The notes below the pieces were generated by a model. It worked only from the letters and a program-made list of their open reading frames with translations, ran no database searches and was not told the DNA's origin. A stretch of DNA of 19,059 nucleotides from a bacterium. Lineage in GTDB: Bacteria > CG2-30-53-67 > CG2-30-70-394. This document shows, in pieces, positions 1-6,628 of this stretch (its first letter is position 1; the number at the start of each line of letters is the position of its first letter). The DNA lies in contig JAJRSX010000037.1 in assembly GCA_024278555.1 (NCBI GenBank), forward strand, positions 1 to 19,059, in the 5' to 3' direction. The position numbers were made by a program, and so were the translations under genes.

Positions 1-58
1 AGACCTGGATGGCCGGGTTTCACCATCGGGATCCTCAACAAGACTACCCTATCGCAAC

Positions 59-207
59 CTAGCAAAACTATAAGGTAAAGAACTGACCCTGAGTTCCCCT
101 GTAAGGTAAAGAACTGACCCTGAGTTCCCCTGCGCTGCTAGCAAAACTATAAGGTAAAGAACTGACCCTGAGTTCCCCTGCTGAGTTCCCGCTGACCCTG
201 AGTTCCC
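59..207. repeat. Direct repeat cluster (31/43-bp units)
   Basis: A 31-bp unit beginning TAAGGTAAAGAACTGACCCT and ending GAGTTCCCCTG occurs at 71-101, 102-132 and 150-180. Positions 59-101 and 138-180 are identical over 43 bp because the preceding CTAGCAAAACTA is also repeated. Two decayed partial units, CTGAGTTCCC and CTGACCCTGAGTTCCC, follow at 181-207. The units are AT-richer than the surrounding genes. No ORF in the area looks real. It may be a REP-like cluster or the remains of a mobile-element end, but no transposase is visible in the window. Confidence 0.9.
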
Positions 208-253
208 GCGTTGTGTTTCCGTGGCCTTCCGTGGATTCCGTGGCTGGTTCCCA
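208..253. repeat. Single arm of CACGGAA-family repeat
   Basis: Three copies of TTCCGTGG-type words (TTTCCGTGG, CTTCCGTGG, ATTCCGTGG, then CTGG) are spaced 9-10 bp apart. This matches the right arm of the complete palindrome at 1126-1294. No matching left arm is seen in the window, so it is a solo or broken arm just after the direct-repeat cluster. The rest of the gap to the hpt start (254-366) holds nothing I can name. Confidence 0.7.
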
Positions 254-366
254 TCACCGCCACCCCGTCCATGGCCCGGCACACCGCCGCTCTTTCCGGC
301 CACCACCCCATCATTTTCTCGTTCCCCCCTTCGTGGTGAAATGCGGCCCTCCCCCCCTTGCCACCG

Positions 367-897
367 ATGACCTCTCCCCAACCCACCCCGCTGTTCACCG
401 AGTCGGAGATCGCGGCGCGTGTGGCCACGCTGGCGGCGGCGATCTCCCGCGACTACGCCGACCGTGGCGAGCTGCTCCTCGTGGGAGTCTTGAAGGGGAC
501 CTTCATCTTTCTCGCCGACCTCGCGCGGCGCATCGAGGTCCGGCGGCAGATCGACTTTGTCGCCCTCTCCTCCTACCGCGACGGCGCCACCCGTCCCGCC
601 GAGCTGCGGCCGGTGATGGATCTCCGCGGCGACATCACCGGCCGCCACGTCCTGGTGGTGGAGGACATCGTCGACACCGGACGGACCCTGGCCTACCTGA
701 TGCCGCTCCTCGCCGCCCGCTCCCCGTCCTCCCTCGCGGTCTGCACCCTGCTGCACAAGCGGGCGCGGCGGGAGGTGGCGATCGAACCGGACTATGTGGG
801 CTTCGAGGTCCCCGACCGCTGGGTGGTGGGGTACGGCCTCGACCACGCCGAGCGCTATCGCGCCCTGCCGTACATCGGGGTGATCGAGGAGCGGTGA
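367..897 (+). CDS. hpt: Hypoxanthine (guanine) phosphoribosyltransferase
   Basis: This is a cytosolic purine-salvage enzyme transferring the phosphoribosyl group of PRPP to hypoxanthine or guanine. From the ATG at 367 the protein is 176 residues, normal for bacterial HPRT. Visible motifs are the LKGTF segment (about 42-46), the PRPP-binding stretch VLVVEDIVDTGRTL (about 95-108) with the acidic pair E99-D100, and the C-terminal segment PDRWVVGYGLDHAERYRALP (about 149-168) that forms the purine pocket. A TTG three codons upstream (358) is in frame, but the ATG gives the more usual N-terminus. No clear ribosome-binding site precedes either start. It is a single gene convergent with the epimerase. 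The family call is firm. Preference between hypoxanthine and guanine cannot be read from the sequence. Confidence 0.95.
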   Translation: MTSPQPTPLFTESEIAARVATLAAAISRDYADRGELLLVGVLKGTFIFLADLARRIEVRRQIDFVALSSYRDGATRPAELRPVMDLRGDITGRHVLVVEDIVDTGRTLAYLMPLLAARSPSSLAVCTLLHKRARREVAIEPDYVGFEVPDRWVVGYGLDHAERYRALPYIGVIEER

Positions 898-914
898 GCG
901 GCAATAACAGCTCG

Positions 915-947
915 CCACGGGGGACACGGGGAGGCGTGAGGGGCAAG
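915..947. repeat. Single arm of CACGGGG-family repeat
   Basis: CCACGGGGGACACGGGG followed by a G-rich stretch ending in GGGGCAAG. This is the left-arm form of the complete palindrome at 7127-7274, and related arms lie at 3332-3362 and 11507-11540. No complementary right arm is nearby. It sits 18 bp after the hpt stop codon. Confidence 0.7.
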
Positions 948-1005
948 GGGGTGCTGACGATTCCCGAAACTCCATCGCGACGGCTGCGATCGTGGGAAGG
1001 GATGT

Positions 1006-1060
1006 TTGCGCAGAGGCGCAGCCGTGGCCACCTGGAAGGCAGGTCTCACGCGAAGGCGCG
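1006..1060. repeat. Short quasi-tandem words GCGCAGAGGCGCAG and GCGAAGGCGCGAAG
   Basis: Two short quasi-repeats, TGCGCAGAGGCGCAG and CGCGAAGGCGCGAAG, lie about 35 bp apart in the hpt/epimerase convergent gap. A related sequence on the opposite strand is seen near 3250-3275 (CTGCGTCCCCGCGCCTCCGCG). They follow the same style as the other intergenic repeats (short word repeated every 8-9 bp) but are short. This is a weaker call. Confidence 0.45.
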
Positions 1061-1125
1061 AAGATCGGTCCCAAGCACCCCGGACGAGGGCAATCTCGCC
1101 GATCCGGTCGTTGCCCGGCAGGGAG

Positions 1126-1294
1126 TTAGCCACGGAATCCACGGAAGGGCACGGAAGGAGGGAGAGAGCGCGGCGGCGGGGGAAAAAAACGAAGTGGCGC
1201 CGACCGTGTTTCGAGCAGGAACGGGGTCCGGGCCGCTCGTTCAACCCAACGGGAGACCCCCACTTCCGTGCCCTTCCGTGGGTTCCGTGGCTAA
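1126..1294. repeat. Complete MITE-like palindrome, CACGGAA family
   Basis: This 169-bp element is bounded by 32-bp terminal inverted repeats. The left arm 1126-1157 starts TTAGCCACGGAATCCACGG; the reverse complement of the right arm 1263-1294 differs from it at only one base by my count. Each arm holds three CACGGAA words (1131, 1140 and 1150 in the left arm). The interior is non-coding. It is recognisably similar, roughly three quarters identical, to 3070-3143. It lies between two converging genes, so it could also act as a bidirectional terminator. No ORF of its own is visible, so any mobilisation would need an enzyme from elsewhere. Confidence 0.85.
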
Positions 1295-1351
1295 AAAGCC
1301 GCCTTCCAGGCCGAGCCGCAGGCCGGCGAACCCCGTGGGTAAGCGGTGCGG

Positions 1352-2326
1352 CTACTGCTTCCCGTACCACTCGACGAAGCGGCGGATCCCCTCGCGCATG
1401 GAGACCTTGGGCTGGTAGCCAAGGAGCCGCTTGGCCTTGGAGACGTCCGCAAAGGTGCGCGGTACGTCGCCGGGCTGCATGGGGAGCTGGTCGATGATCG
1501 GCTCCCTGCCCACCGCCTGGCCGATCATGTCGATGAGCTCGCGCAGGGTGGTCACCTCGTGCTCGCCGAGGTTGATGATCTCGTAGCCGAGCGGCCGGTC
1601 GATGGCGCGGATGAAGCCGTCTACGAGGTCGTCGATGTAGGTGTAGTCGCGCGAGGAGGTGCCGTCACCGAACATCTTGATCGGCCGGCCCTCGAGGATG
1701 GCGCGCAGGAAGAGGTGGATCGCCATCTCCGGCCGCTGGCGCGGACCGTAGACGGTGAAGGGGCGGAGGCAGGTGATATTGAGGCCGAAGAGGTGGTGGT
1801 AGGTGTGGGCGATGAGCTCACCCGCCCGCTTGGTGGCGGCATACGGGGAGATCGGGTAGTTCACCGGGTCGTCCTCGGCAAACGGCACCTTCTCGTTCTC
1901 GCCGTAGACCGACGACGACGAGATAAAGACGAAGTTCGGGACCTCGTGGTGGCGTGCCACCTCGAAGAGGTTGTTCGACCCCTCCACGTTCACCTTCTGG
2001 TAGAGGAGGGGCTCGACGATCGACGGCCGTACCCCGGCGCGGGCGGCGATGTGGATCACCACGTCGACCTGCTCCTCGTCGAAAAGGCGCTGCAAGAGCG
2101 GCAGGTCACAGATGTCACCCTCCACCAGGCGGTACCGATCGGAGGTGAGGGCCGCCTCGATGTTGCGCCGCTTGATCGCCGGGTCGTAGAAGTCGTTGAA
2201 GTCGTCGATGCACACAACCCGGTCGCCGCGCTCGAGGAGCCGATCGGTGAGGGTGGAGCCGATAAAGCCGGCACCGCCGGTAACAAAGATGGTCTTCGGA
2301 CCTTCGGGGAGGGGACGGCTGGCCAT
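1352..2326 (-). CDS. UDP-glucuronate 4-epimerase-like SDR enzyme
   Basis: This is an extended short-chain dehydrogenase/reductase of the nucleotide-sugar epimerase class. It probably interconverts UDP-glucuronate and UDP-galacturonate, or a related sugar, for surface polysaccharide in the cytosol. From ATG 2326 (GGAG five bases upstream) it has 324 residues. It shows the NAD-binding GGAGFIG (17-23), the acidic DDF after strand 2 (41-43), the SSSSVYG segment (137-142), catalytic YxxxK as Y162-K166 in SPYAATK, and LRPFTVYGPRQRPEMA (187-202), typical of the UDP-glucuronate epimerase group. A longer in-frame start at 2389 exists, but its extra N-terminus looks non-native. It is divergent from the brnT-like gene. 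Family confidence is high; exact substrate is moderate. Confidence 0.9.
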   Translation of the reverse strand: MASRPLPEGPKTIFVTGGAGFIGSTLTDRLLERGDRVVCIDDFNDFYDPAIKRRNIEAALTSDRYRLVEGDICDLPLLQRLFDEEQVDVVIHIAARAGVRPSIVEPLLYQKVNVEGSNNLFEVARHHEVPNFVFISSSSVYGENEKVPFAEDDPVNYPISPYAATKRAGELIAHTYHHLFGLNITCLRPFTVYGPRQRPEMAIHLFLRAILEGRPIKMFGDGTSSRDYTYIDDLVDGFIRAIDRPLGYEIINLGEHEVTTLRELIDMIGQAVGREPIIDQLPMQPGDVPRTFADVSKAKRLLGYQPKVSMREGIRRFVEWYGKQ

Positions 2327-2464
2327 GGGGGCTCCGGGGATGGGGGCAAAAAAGGAACGCGCAGCGGGCCGGGTTCTGAACCATCGCAACCACCAGCGTC
2401 AAGGTCGCCTTCGCGGGTAAATCGCCGAGGAACAGGGTGAGCTTTGAAGGTTGGCTCTGGATTC

Positions 2465-2491
2465 CAGTGTATACTACGATAACATACACTG
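2465..2491. promoter_or_regulatory. Operator-like palindrome and promoter of the brnT-brnA pair
   Basis: A perfect 8-bp inverted repeat, CAGTGTAT (2465-2472) and ATACACTG (2484-2491), is separated by 11 bp and ends directly at the toxin ATG (2492). A TATACT box (2470-2475) overlaps the left half-site. Candidate -35 hexamers TTGAAG (2444) and TTGGCT (2451) are poorly spaced, so the exact promoter is unsure. BrnTA modules are known to be repressed by their antitoxin, and this placement fits a repressor covering the promoter. The short or absent leader is notable. Confidence 0.6.
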
Positions 2492-2794
2492 ATGATCGAC
2501 CTCCAACGGATCGCGGGCTTTGACTGGGATACGGGCAACGAACGGAAAAATGCCGACAGCCACCAGGTTTCCCAAGCTGAAGCGGAGCAGCTTTTCTTTC
2601 ACGAACCGCTGTTGATCACCGTGGACATGTCACACAGTCGGCAAGAGACGAGGTACCACGCACTTGGCCAATCAGCCGCGGGCCGGTTGCTCCATGCCAC
2701 ATTCACCCTTCGTTTCGAAGACACAAAAATCCGCATCATCTCCACGCGGGACATGTCTCGCAGAGAGAGGAGGCTCTATGAGCAGGCGTCGTAA
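2492..2794 (+). CDS. brnT: BrnT-family toxin
   Basis: This 100-residue protein matches the BrnT family of RelE-fold ribonuclease toxins, which cleave RNA in the cytosol and are neutralised by a DNA-binding BrnA antitoxin. The family pattern is visible: an N-terminal FDWDTGNERKNADSHQVS segment (10-27) where the family has FxWDxxKxxxNxxKHGVS, the EAEQLFF block (30-36), and the C-terminal RIISTRDMSRRERRLYE (81-97) that carries conserved Arg residues. The usual Lys-His of the KHGVS motif appears as SHQVS, so the His is retained. Its last 17 bp overlap the next gene, which indicates translational coupling. ATG 2492 is the first start after the promoter palindrome. Confidence 0.88.
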   Translation: MIDLQRIAGFDWDTGNERKNADSHQVSQAEAEQLFFHEPLLITVDMSHSRQETRYHALGQSAAGRLLHATFTLRFEDTKIRIISTRDMSRRERRLYEQAS

Positions 2795-3050
2795 ACCCAT
2801 CCCGACGTTCAAAAGCGAGGCGGAAGAGCGGCTCTTCTGGGAGAGCCACGACTCCGCGGACTACCTCGACTGGAGCCAGGCGCAGGGCATGACACTGCCC
2901 AACCTGAAGCCGTCGACCAAATCGATCTCGATTCGTCTGCCCGTCGACCTACTGGAACGAATCAAGGTCGAGGCCAACCGCCGCGACGTCCCCTACCAGT
3001 CGCTCATCAAGATCTGGCTCAGTGAGCAGATCGGCAAGAAGGCTGCCTGA
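2778..3050 (+). CDS. brnA: BrnA/CopG-type antitoxin
   Basis: This 90-residue antitoxin pairs with the preceding toxin and probably represses the operon. The N-terminal part has the toxin-contact region (EAEERLFWESHDSADYLDW, 14-32). The C-terminal half (about 48-84) is a ribbon-helix-helix domain with the strand SISIRLP followed by helices LLERIKVEANRRD and PYQSLIKIWLSEQI, as in CopG-type antitoxins. The ATG at 2778 is preceded by a strong ribosome-binding site, AGAGGAGG, and lies inside the end of the toxin gene in another frame. Order toxin-antitoxin with a short overlap is standard for BrnTA. Confidence 0.9.
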   Translation: MSRRRKPIPTFKSEAEERLFWESHDSADYLDWSQAQGMTLPNLKPSTKSISIRLPVDLLERIKVEANRRDVPYQSLIKIWLSEQIGKKAA

Positions 3051-3059
3051 TCTCTCCTT

Positions 3060-3178
3060 GGGGAAGAGAAGGAGATGGCGCCTGCCGTGCTTCAAGCAAC
3101 AACGGGGTCAGGGTCGCTCGCTTAGCCCAAAGGACACCCCCTACTTCCGTGCCTTTCCGTGGATTCCGTGGCTGAAAA
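3060..3178. repeat. Truncated copy of the CACGGAA-family element
   Basis: From about 3070 to 3173 this resembles the interior and right arm of the complete element at 1126-1294. Shared blocks include TGGCGCC, ACGGGGTC, GCTCG and the arm CTTCCGTGCC..TTCCGTGG (3144-3173). The left arm is missing; in its place the end of brnA lies only 20 bp away. A small inverted repeat CTCCTT/AAGGAG (3056-3075) sits at the broken end. This suggests a 5'-truncated relic, or insertion next to the toxin-antitoxin module. Confidence 0.7.
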
Positions 3179-3244
3179 TCGCCTTCCGGGCTCACCTCGG
3201 CATTGCGTTGCACCACCGGTGACGCTTGTCCCCCGACCATCCAC

Positions 3245-3362
3245 GTATCTGCGTCCCCGCGCCTCCGCGCGAGCATCACCTTCACCCAGATGCAGGAGCC
3301 GCCCATGCGGCAATTGCTCTACGGAACTCTCTTGCCCCCAAGCGCCCCCGTGTCCCCCGTGG
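3245..3362. repeat. Further repeat arms: CTGCGTCCCCGCGCC and CACGGGG-family right arm
   Basis: Two more repeat relics fill the convergent gap. Around 3249-3275 there is a GCG-word stretch related to that at 1006-1060, on the opposite strand. At 3332-3362, TTGCCCCCAAGCG then CCCCCGTGTCCCCCGTGG is the right-arm form of the palindrome at 7127-7274. It includes the conserved TTGCCCCC edge, which on the other strand is the GGGGGCAAG edge seen at 7148, 11529 and, in shorter form, 941. No gene is seen in 3051-3372. Confidence 0.6.
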
Positions 3363-3372
3363 TCAAGCCGCC

Positions 3373-4074
3373 CTACGCCCCCCCTGCCAGGTAGTCGCGC
3401 AGCGCCGCGGCCACCTCGCCCTCGGGCCGCGCCTCCAGGCCGAAGTGCTGGAGGATGGCGATGGTGGCACCGCGGCCGGGCTCGCGCGGCATGCCGTGGT
3501 GGGCGGTGAAGCGCAGGAGGTTGTGGAGGGTGTGGAGGAGGAGGTGGCTCCGGTCGAGGTCGTCGACGTCGAAGGCAGCCTCGTACCAGACCACCAGGGA
3601 AGTTGTAGCGACACGACGCAACTCCGGGGTATCGATCGCCACGGGGGCGAAGCGGGTGGTCTCGCCGTACCAATGGCCGCCCGGCAGGGCAGGCTCGCGC
3701 CGCCGGACGAGAGTCGACTCCACCGACCATGCCGTCTCCCGCGTCTCCACCAGGTCGCCCAGCCAGTCGCGCAGGAGGGTCTGACGCAGAAAGCGCGCCG
3801 CCGCCAACTCCTCCGCCTCGAACTTGTTCAGCTCCGAGACCGCCTTCTCCAGGGCCTCGCACAGGAGGCGGGCGTGGTGGCCGCCGGTGGCGATGAGGAG
3901 GCGCTCGAAGTAGGCAAAGAAGGCGATTGCCAGGGGGCGGCCGTGGAGCGTCCCCTCCACCCGCCAGCCGTCGCCGTCGAGGGTCAGGCGTGCCGTCCCC
4001 ACCTCCGCCGGTGTCGGAGTGAGGCGGCGGATGAGGCGGCGCAGGGCGCCGCGTGGTTGATCGGTCTTACTCAT
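3373..4074 (-). CDS. Conserved-looking protein of unknown function
   Basis: The frame encodes 233 residues from ATG 4074, with a good ribosome-binding site (GGAGG, five bases upstream). I do not recognise a family. It is soluble, with no signal peptide or membrane span. A basic N-terminus (GALRRLIRRLTP, 9-20) leads into a possible beta-rich region around 26-60 (LTLDGDGWRVEGTLHGRPLAIAF). Predicted helices rich in Ala, Leu and Glu then alternate with an aromatic segment near HWYGETTRF (about 134-142). Codon use (G/C in third position) matches its neighbours, so it is probably a real gene. It is divergently transcribed from the HAD phosphatase across 71 bp, so co-regulation is possible but unproved. 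Confidence 0.75.
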   Translation of the reverse strand: MSKTDQPRGALRRLIRRLTPTPAEVGTARLTLDGDGWRVEGTLHGRPLAIAFFAYFERLLIATGGHHARLLCEALEKAVSELNKFEAEELAAARFLRQTLLRDWLGDLVETRETAWSVESTLVRRREPALPGGHWYGETTRFAPVAIDTPELRRVATTSLVVWYEAAFDVDDLDRSHLLLHTLHNLLRFTAHHGMPREPGRGATIAILQHFGLEARPEGEVAAALRDYLAGGA

Positions 4075-4145
4075 GGCATCCTCCGCCTCCGCAGGGGCGG
4101 TAGCTTATCCGCCCCGACGCCACCGCGCACCGCACCACCGCATCC

Positions 4146-4772
4146 ATGGCCCACGCCCTCCTCCTCTGGGACCTCGGTAACGTCCTCGTCCGCGTCGATC
4201 CGGTGCGCGCCTGCCTCGCCGCCACCGGCGGCGACCGGGCCGCCGCCGAGGCGCTGGTCGAGGCGGTGGTGGACTCGCCCGCCCACGACGCCTTCGAGGC
4301 GGGGCGGATCGACGCGCCGGGCTTCCACGCCGCCCTGGTGGAGGCGGGGCTCATCGACCTCGACCTCGATGGCTTCTGCCACCTGTGGACCGACATGTTC
4401 ACCCTCGACGAGACGGCCCTCGCGCTTTTGCAGGCGGCGGCGCGCCGCCGTCGCTGCTGGCTCCTCTCCAACACCGACCCCCTCCACTACCCGTGGATCA
4501 CCGGCCGCTGGCCGATCGAGCCGTCGCTGGCCGGCGCCACCCTCTCCTTCCGCGTGGGCGCGCGAAAGCCGGACGCCGCCATCTACCGGGCCGCCCTGGA
4601 GGCCGCCGGGGTGGCGCCGGGAGAGGCCGCCTTCATCGACGACCGGCCGGCCAACGTCGCCGCTGCCCGCGCCCTGGGGATCGACGCGGTCGTCTACACC
4701 GGTGGGGCAAAGCTGAAGCAGTGGCTGCAGGCGGCCGGCGACCTCACCGAACAAGGGCAGGATGGTCGCTGA
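4146..4772 (+). CDS. HAD-superfamily hydrolase, YihX-like phosphatase
   Basis: This 208-residue haloacid dehalogenase-like enzyme probably hydrolyses a small phosphate ester in the cytosol. Motif I is WDLGNVLV with nucleophile D9. The position two residues on, usually an Asp acting as general acid, is G11, as in the DLGNV sub-group that includes E. coli YihX (alpha-glucose-1-phosphate phosphatase). Motif II is LLSNTD (about 110-115), motif III is GARKPDAAIY (about 139-148, catalytic Lys), and motif IV is FIDDRPANV (about 165-173). An all-helical cap lies between motifs I and II (about 18-90), typical of subclass I. Start ATG 4146 has no clear ribosome-binding site. Substrate is not deducible. 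Confidence 0.88.
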   Translation: MAHALLLWDLGNVLVRVDPVRACLAATGGDRAAAEALVEAVVDSPAHDAFEAGRIDAPGFHAALVEAGLIDLDLDGFCHLWTDMFTLDETALALLQAAARRRRCWLLSNTDPLHYPWITGRWPIEPSLAGATLSFRVGARKPDAAIYRAALEAAGVAPGEAAFIDDRPANVAAARALGIDAVVYTGGAKLKQWLQAAGDLTEQGQDGR

Positions 4773-4833
4773 TCGGAGGTTGTCAGAGACCCTGGCGAAC
4801 AAACCGAGACTACGGTGAAGATTGGTGGCAAGA

Positions 4834-4965
4834 GACTAGGGGCTAGGGATTAGGGGAGGACGGCCCTTCGGGCCGGATACGTATGCCGATGGGACCTCAC
4901 TACAAAATGGATCGCCGGCCGCACAGCGGCCAACCAGCCCTGGTCCCTAATCCCTAGTCCCGAAC
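4834..4965. repeat. Palindromic element with CTAGGGATTAGGG arms
   Basis: The left arm GGGGCTAGGGATTAGGG (4839-4855) and the right arm CCCTAATCCCTAGTCCC (4945-4961) are inverted copies matching at 16 of 17 positions. A further CTAGGGG lies at 4836. The interior carries a tight hairpin CGGCCC-TTC-GGGCCG (4861-4875) and a second GGCCG/CGGCC stem near 4917-4931. It fills the gap between the HAD gene and fmt and could act as a terminator or be a relic of a small mobile repeat. No gene is seen in 4773-4989. Confidence 0.75.
4861..4875. terminator. Hairpin downstream of the HAD gene, possible terminator
   Basis: A 6-bp all G/C stem (CGGCCC..GGGCCG) closes a 3-base loop 89 bp after the HAD stop codon. 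There is no following T-run, so intrinsic termination is uncertain. The hairpin lies inside the larger palindromic element and may simply belong to it. Confidence 0.35.
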
Positions 4966-4989
4966 CCCCGCGAGCACAGCGAGCCCTCC

Positions 4990-5937
4990 ATGCGCACGAT
5001 CTACATGGGTACCCCCGACTTCGCCGTCCCGTCTCTCGACGCCCTGGTCGAGGCGGGGATCGACGTCCCCCTGGTGGTCACACGGCCGGACAAGCCGGCG
5101 GGCCGCGGGAAGCGGCTCCAGGCGCCGCCGGTGAAGCAGCGCGCCGAGGCCCTGGGGATCGAGGTCTTCCAGCCACGCACCCTCAAGGACGAGGCAGCCC
5201 AGGCGCGCCTGCGGGAGGTCGGGGCGGACGCCATGGCGGTGGTCGCCTTTGGTGCCATCCTCCCGAACGCGGTCCTGGAGATGACCCCCCTCGGGGCGGT
5301 GAACGTCCACGCCTCGCTCCTGCCGCGCTACCGCGGCAGCTCACCGATCAACTGGGTGATCGTCAACGGCGAGGGCGAGAGCGGGGTCACCACCATGTTC
5401 ATGGGCGAGGGGATCGACACCGGCGACATCCTCCTGCAGGAGCGCATCGCCCTCGACCCGCGGGAGACCGCCGCCACCCTCCACGACAAGCTCGCCGTCC
5501 TCGGCGGACCGCTCCTGGTGGAGACCCTGCGGCGGCTGGAGCGCGGCGACCTGACACCGACGCCGCAGGTGGAGGCGGACGCCCTCTACATCCCCAAGCT
5601 GACCCGCGAGGACGGCCGCCTCGACTGGAGCCGACCGGCCGAGGAGCTCGACCGCCGGATCCGCGGCTTCACCCCGTGGCCCGGCGCCTTCACCTTCCTC
5701 AAAGGCCACCGTCTCACCGTCCACGCCGCCCACCCGGTAGCGCAGCCCCCCGCCCAGGCGGCCGGTCAGATCGAGGCGGTGGAGGGCGGCGCGATGGTGG
5801 TGGCGTGCGGCGATGGCTGCCTGGCGATCACCGAGCTCCAGCCCGAGGGAAAACGGCGGATGGCGACGGACGCCTTTCTCCAGGGCCACCCGGTGGCGGT
5901 GGGCACCCCGCTGGGGGGGAGACCGCAGACGGACTAA
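4990..5937 (+). CDS. fmt: Methionyl-tRNA formyltransferase
   Basis: This 315-residue enzyme transfers a formyl group from 10-formyltetrahydrofolate to Met-tRNA(fMet) for translation initiation. The N-terminal catalytic domain (1 to about 205) shows MGTPDFAVPSL (6-16), N105 and H107 in NVHAS, the folate-binding SLLPRYRG (109-116) and D143 in GIDTGD. The Asn, His and Asp of the formyltransferase site are therefore all present. The C-terminal tRNA-binding OB-like domain begins near YIPKLTREDGRLDW (about 198) and runs to the end. Length is standard. It is not next to def or rsmB, its common partners: the upstream gene is a HAD enzyme and the downstream genes are of unknown function. ATG 4990 is the natural N-terminus. 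Confidence 0.96.
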   Translation: MRTIYMGTPDFAVPSLDALVEAGIDVPLVVTRPDKPAGRGKRLQAPPVKQRAEALGIEVFQPRTLKDEAAQARLREVGADAMAVVAFGAILPNAVLEMTPLGAVNVHASLLPRYRGSSPINWVIVNGEGESGVTTMFMGEGIDTGDILLQERIALDPRETAATLHDKLAVLGGPLLVETLRRLERGDLTPTPQVEADALYIPKLTREDGRLDWSRPAEELDRRIRGFTPWPGAFTFLKGHRLTVHAAHPVAQPPAQAAGQIEAVEGGAMVVACGDGCLAITELQPEGKRRMATDAFLQGHPVAVGTPLGGRPQTD

Positions 5938-6001
5938 TAACGACGGAGACGGTACACTTTTACCCAAAGGGAGGAGCCAACGTGAGGAAAGGAGAATCGA
6001 G

Positions 6002-6265
6002 ATGCCGTACACCTCACAGACGCTCATCAGCAAGATCCACCAGATGTACCCCACCATCCGCGACCACAACATCGAGGTGGTGGCGTGGCACGACCAGACC
6101 CAGGACACCTGGGTCATCACCCTGCAGAAGGGCGACCACACCCTGACCACCTACCTCGACGGCGCCGAAGCAGACCAGTGCATCGAGGGGGGCCGGTGCA
6201 TCTACCTCGGTCTCCACGTGGCCGAGTTCCTCGCCAACTTCGAGGACGAGCGGCTCGCCGCCTGA
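6002..6265 (+). CDS. Small conserved protein of unknown function
   Basis: The protein has 87 residues from ATG 6002, with a clear ribosome-binding site (AAAGGAG, seven bases upstream). It starts MPYTSQTLISKIHQMYPTI and contains WVITLQKGDHTLTTYLDGAEADQCIEGGRCIYLGLHVAEFLANFE in two adjoining blocks (about 37-81). Two Cys (about residues 60 and 65) flank an EGGR turn. I recall similar short proteins, with a KGxHxLTTxLxxxDAxxCxxGxxCVYLGxQIxxFxxNF pattern, in Desulfobacterota genomes. That is memory, not a search. No membrane segment or signal peptide is present. It is 64 bp after fmt, so possibly co-transcribed. Function is unknown. Confidence 0.85.
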   Translation: MPYTSQTLISKIHQMYPTIRDHNIEVVAWHDQTQDTWVITLQKGDHTLTTYLDGAEADQCIEGGRCIYLGLHVAEFLANFEDERLAA

Positions 6266-6369
6266 CCCTCTGCGGGCCGACCGGCCGAGGCAAAACCACG
6301 CAGGCCAGGAAGAGCGCGAAGGGGAGCAGCGGAAATAGCCCCGAGCGTTCCGCCGTCCTTCGCACCGCT

Positions 6370-6457
6370 GGAACACGAAACCACGAAAGGGGGAAGGCAC
6401 GAAAAACAACCGATTGACTTCTTTCGTGCTTTGAACTTTTCGTGCTTTCGTGTTCCC
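6370..6457. repeat. Complete palindrome, CACGAAA family
   Basis: Two arms of about 35 bp (6370-6404 and 6421-6457) form a near-complete hairpin with a 16-base loop. The left arm has CACGAAA at 6374, 6382 and 6398. The right arm carries the matching TTTCGTG words. The arms agree except in the stretch between the second and third words. As RNA this would be a strong hairpin about 100 bases after the stop of the 87-residue gene, so it could terminate transcription. It is AT-richer than the genome and lies in a 363-bp gap (6266-6628) where no gene is supported. Confidence 0.85.
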
Positions 6458-6628
6458 ACTCCCTCGAGGTCTCGGGAACATCGACTTTCTCGCCAGCCAT
6501 GATTTCCGCCGCTCCTCGAAGGGAAAGAGGGATTGCCCGAGCGCGGGCGCTCCGTACCGGCAGCGCGTGGTCCAATCCTCTCTACGCCGCTCCTTGTCCT
6601 CGCCGGGCCGCTCGCCGATCCTCCGGGT

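Noticed and set aside
59-207. CRISPR array
   Set aside because: The repeats are adjacent or separated by 0 and 17 bp, without unique spacers of regular length, and there are no cas genes.
49-1074. Long minus-strand frame of 341 codons opposite hpt
   Set aside because: It runs antisense to a clear HPRT gene, has no recognisable motif, and its two ends are translated repeat DNA (words such as GNSGSVLYL repeated).
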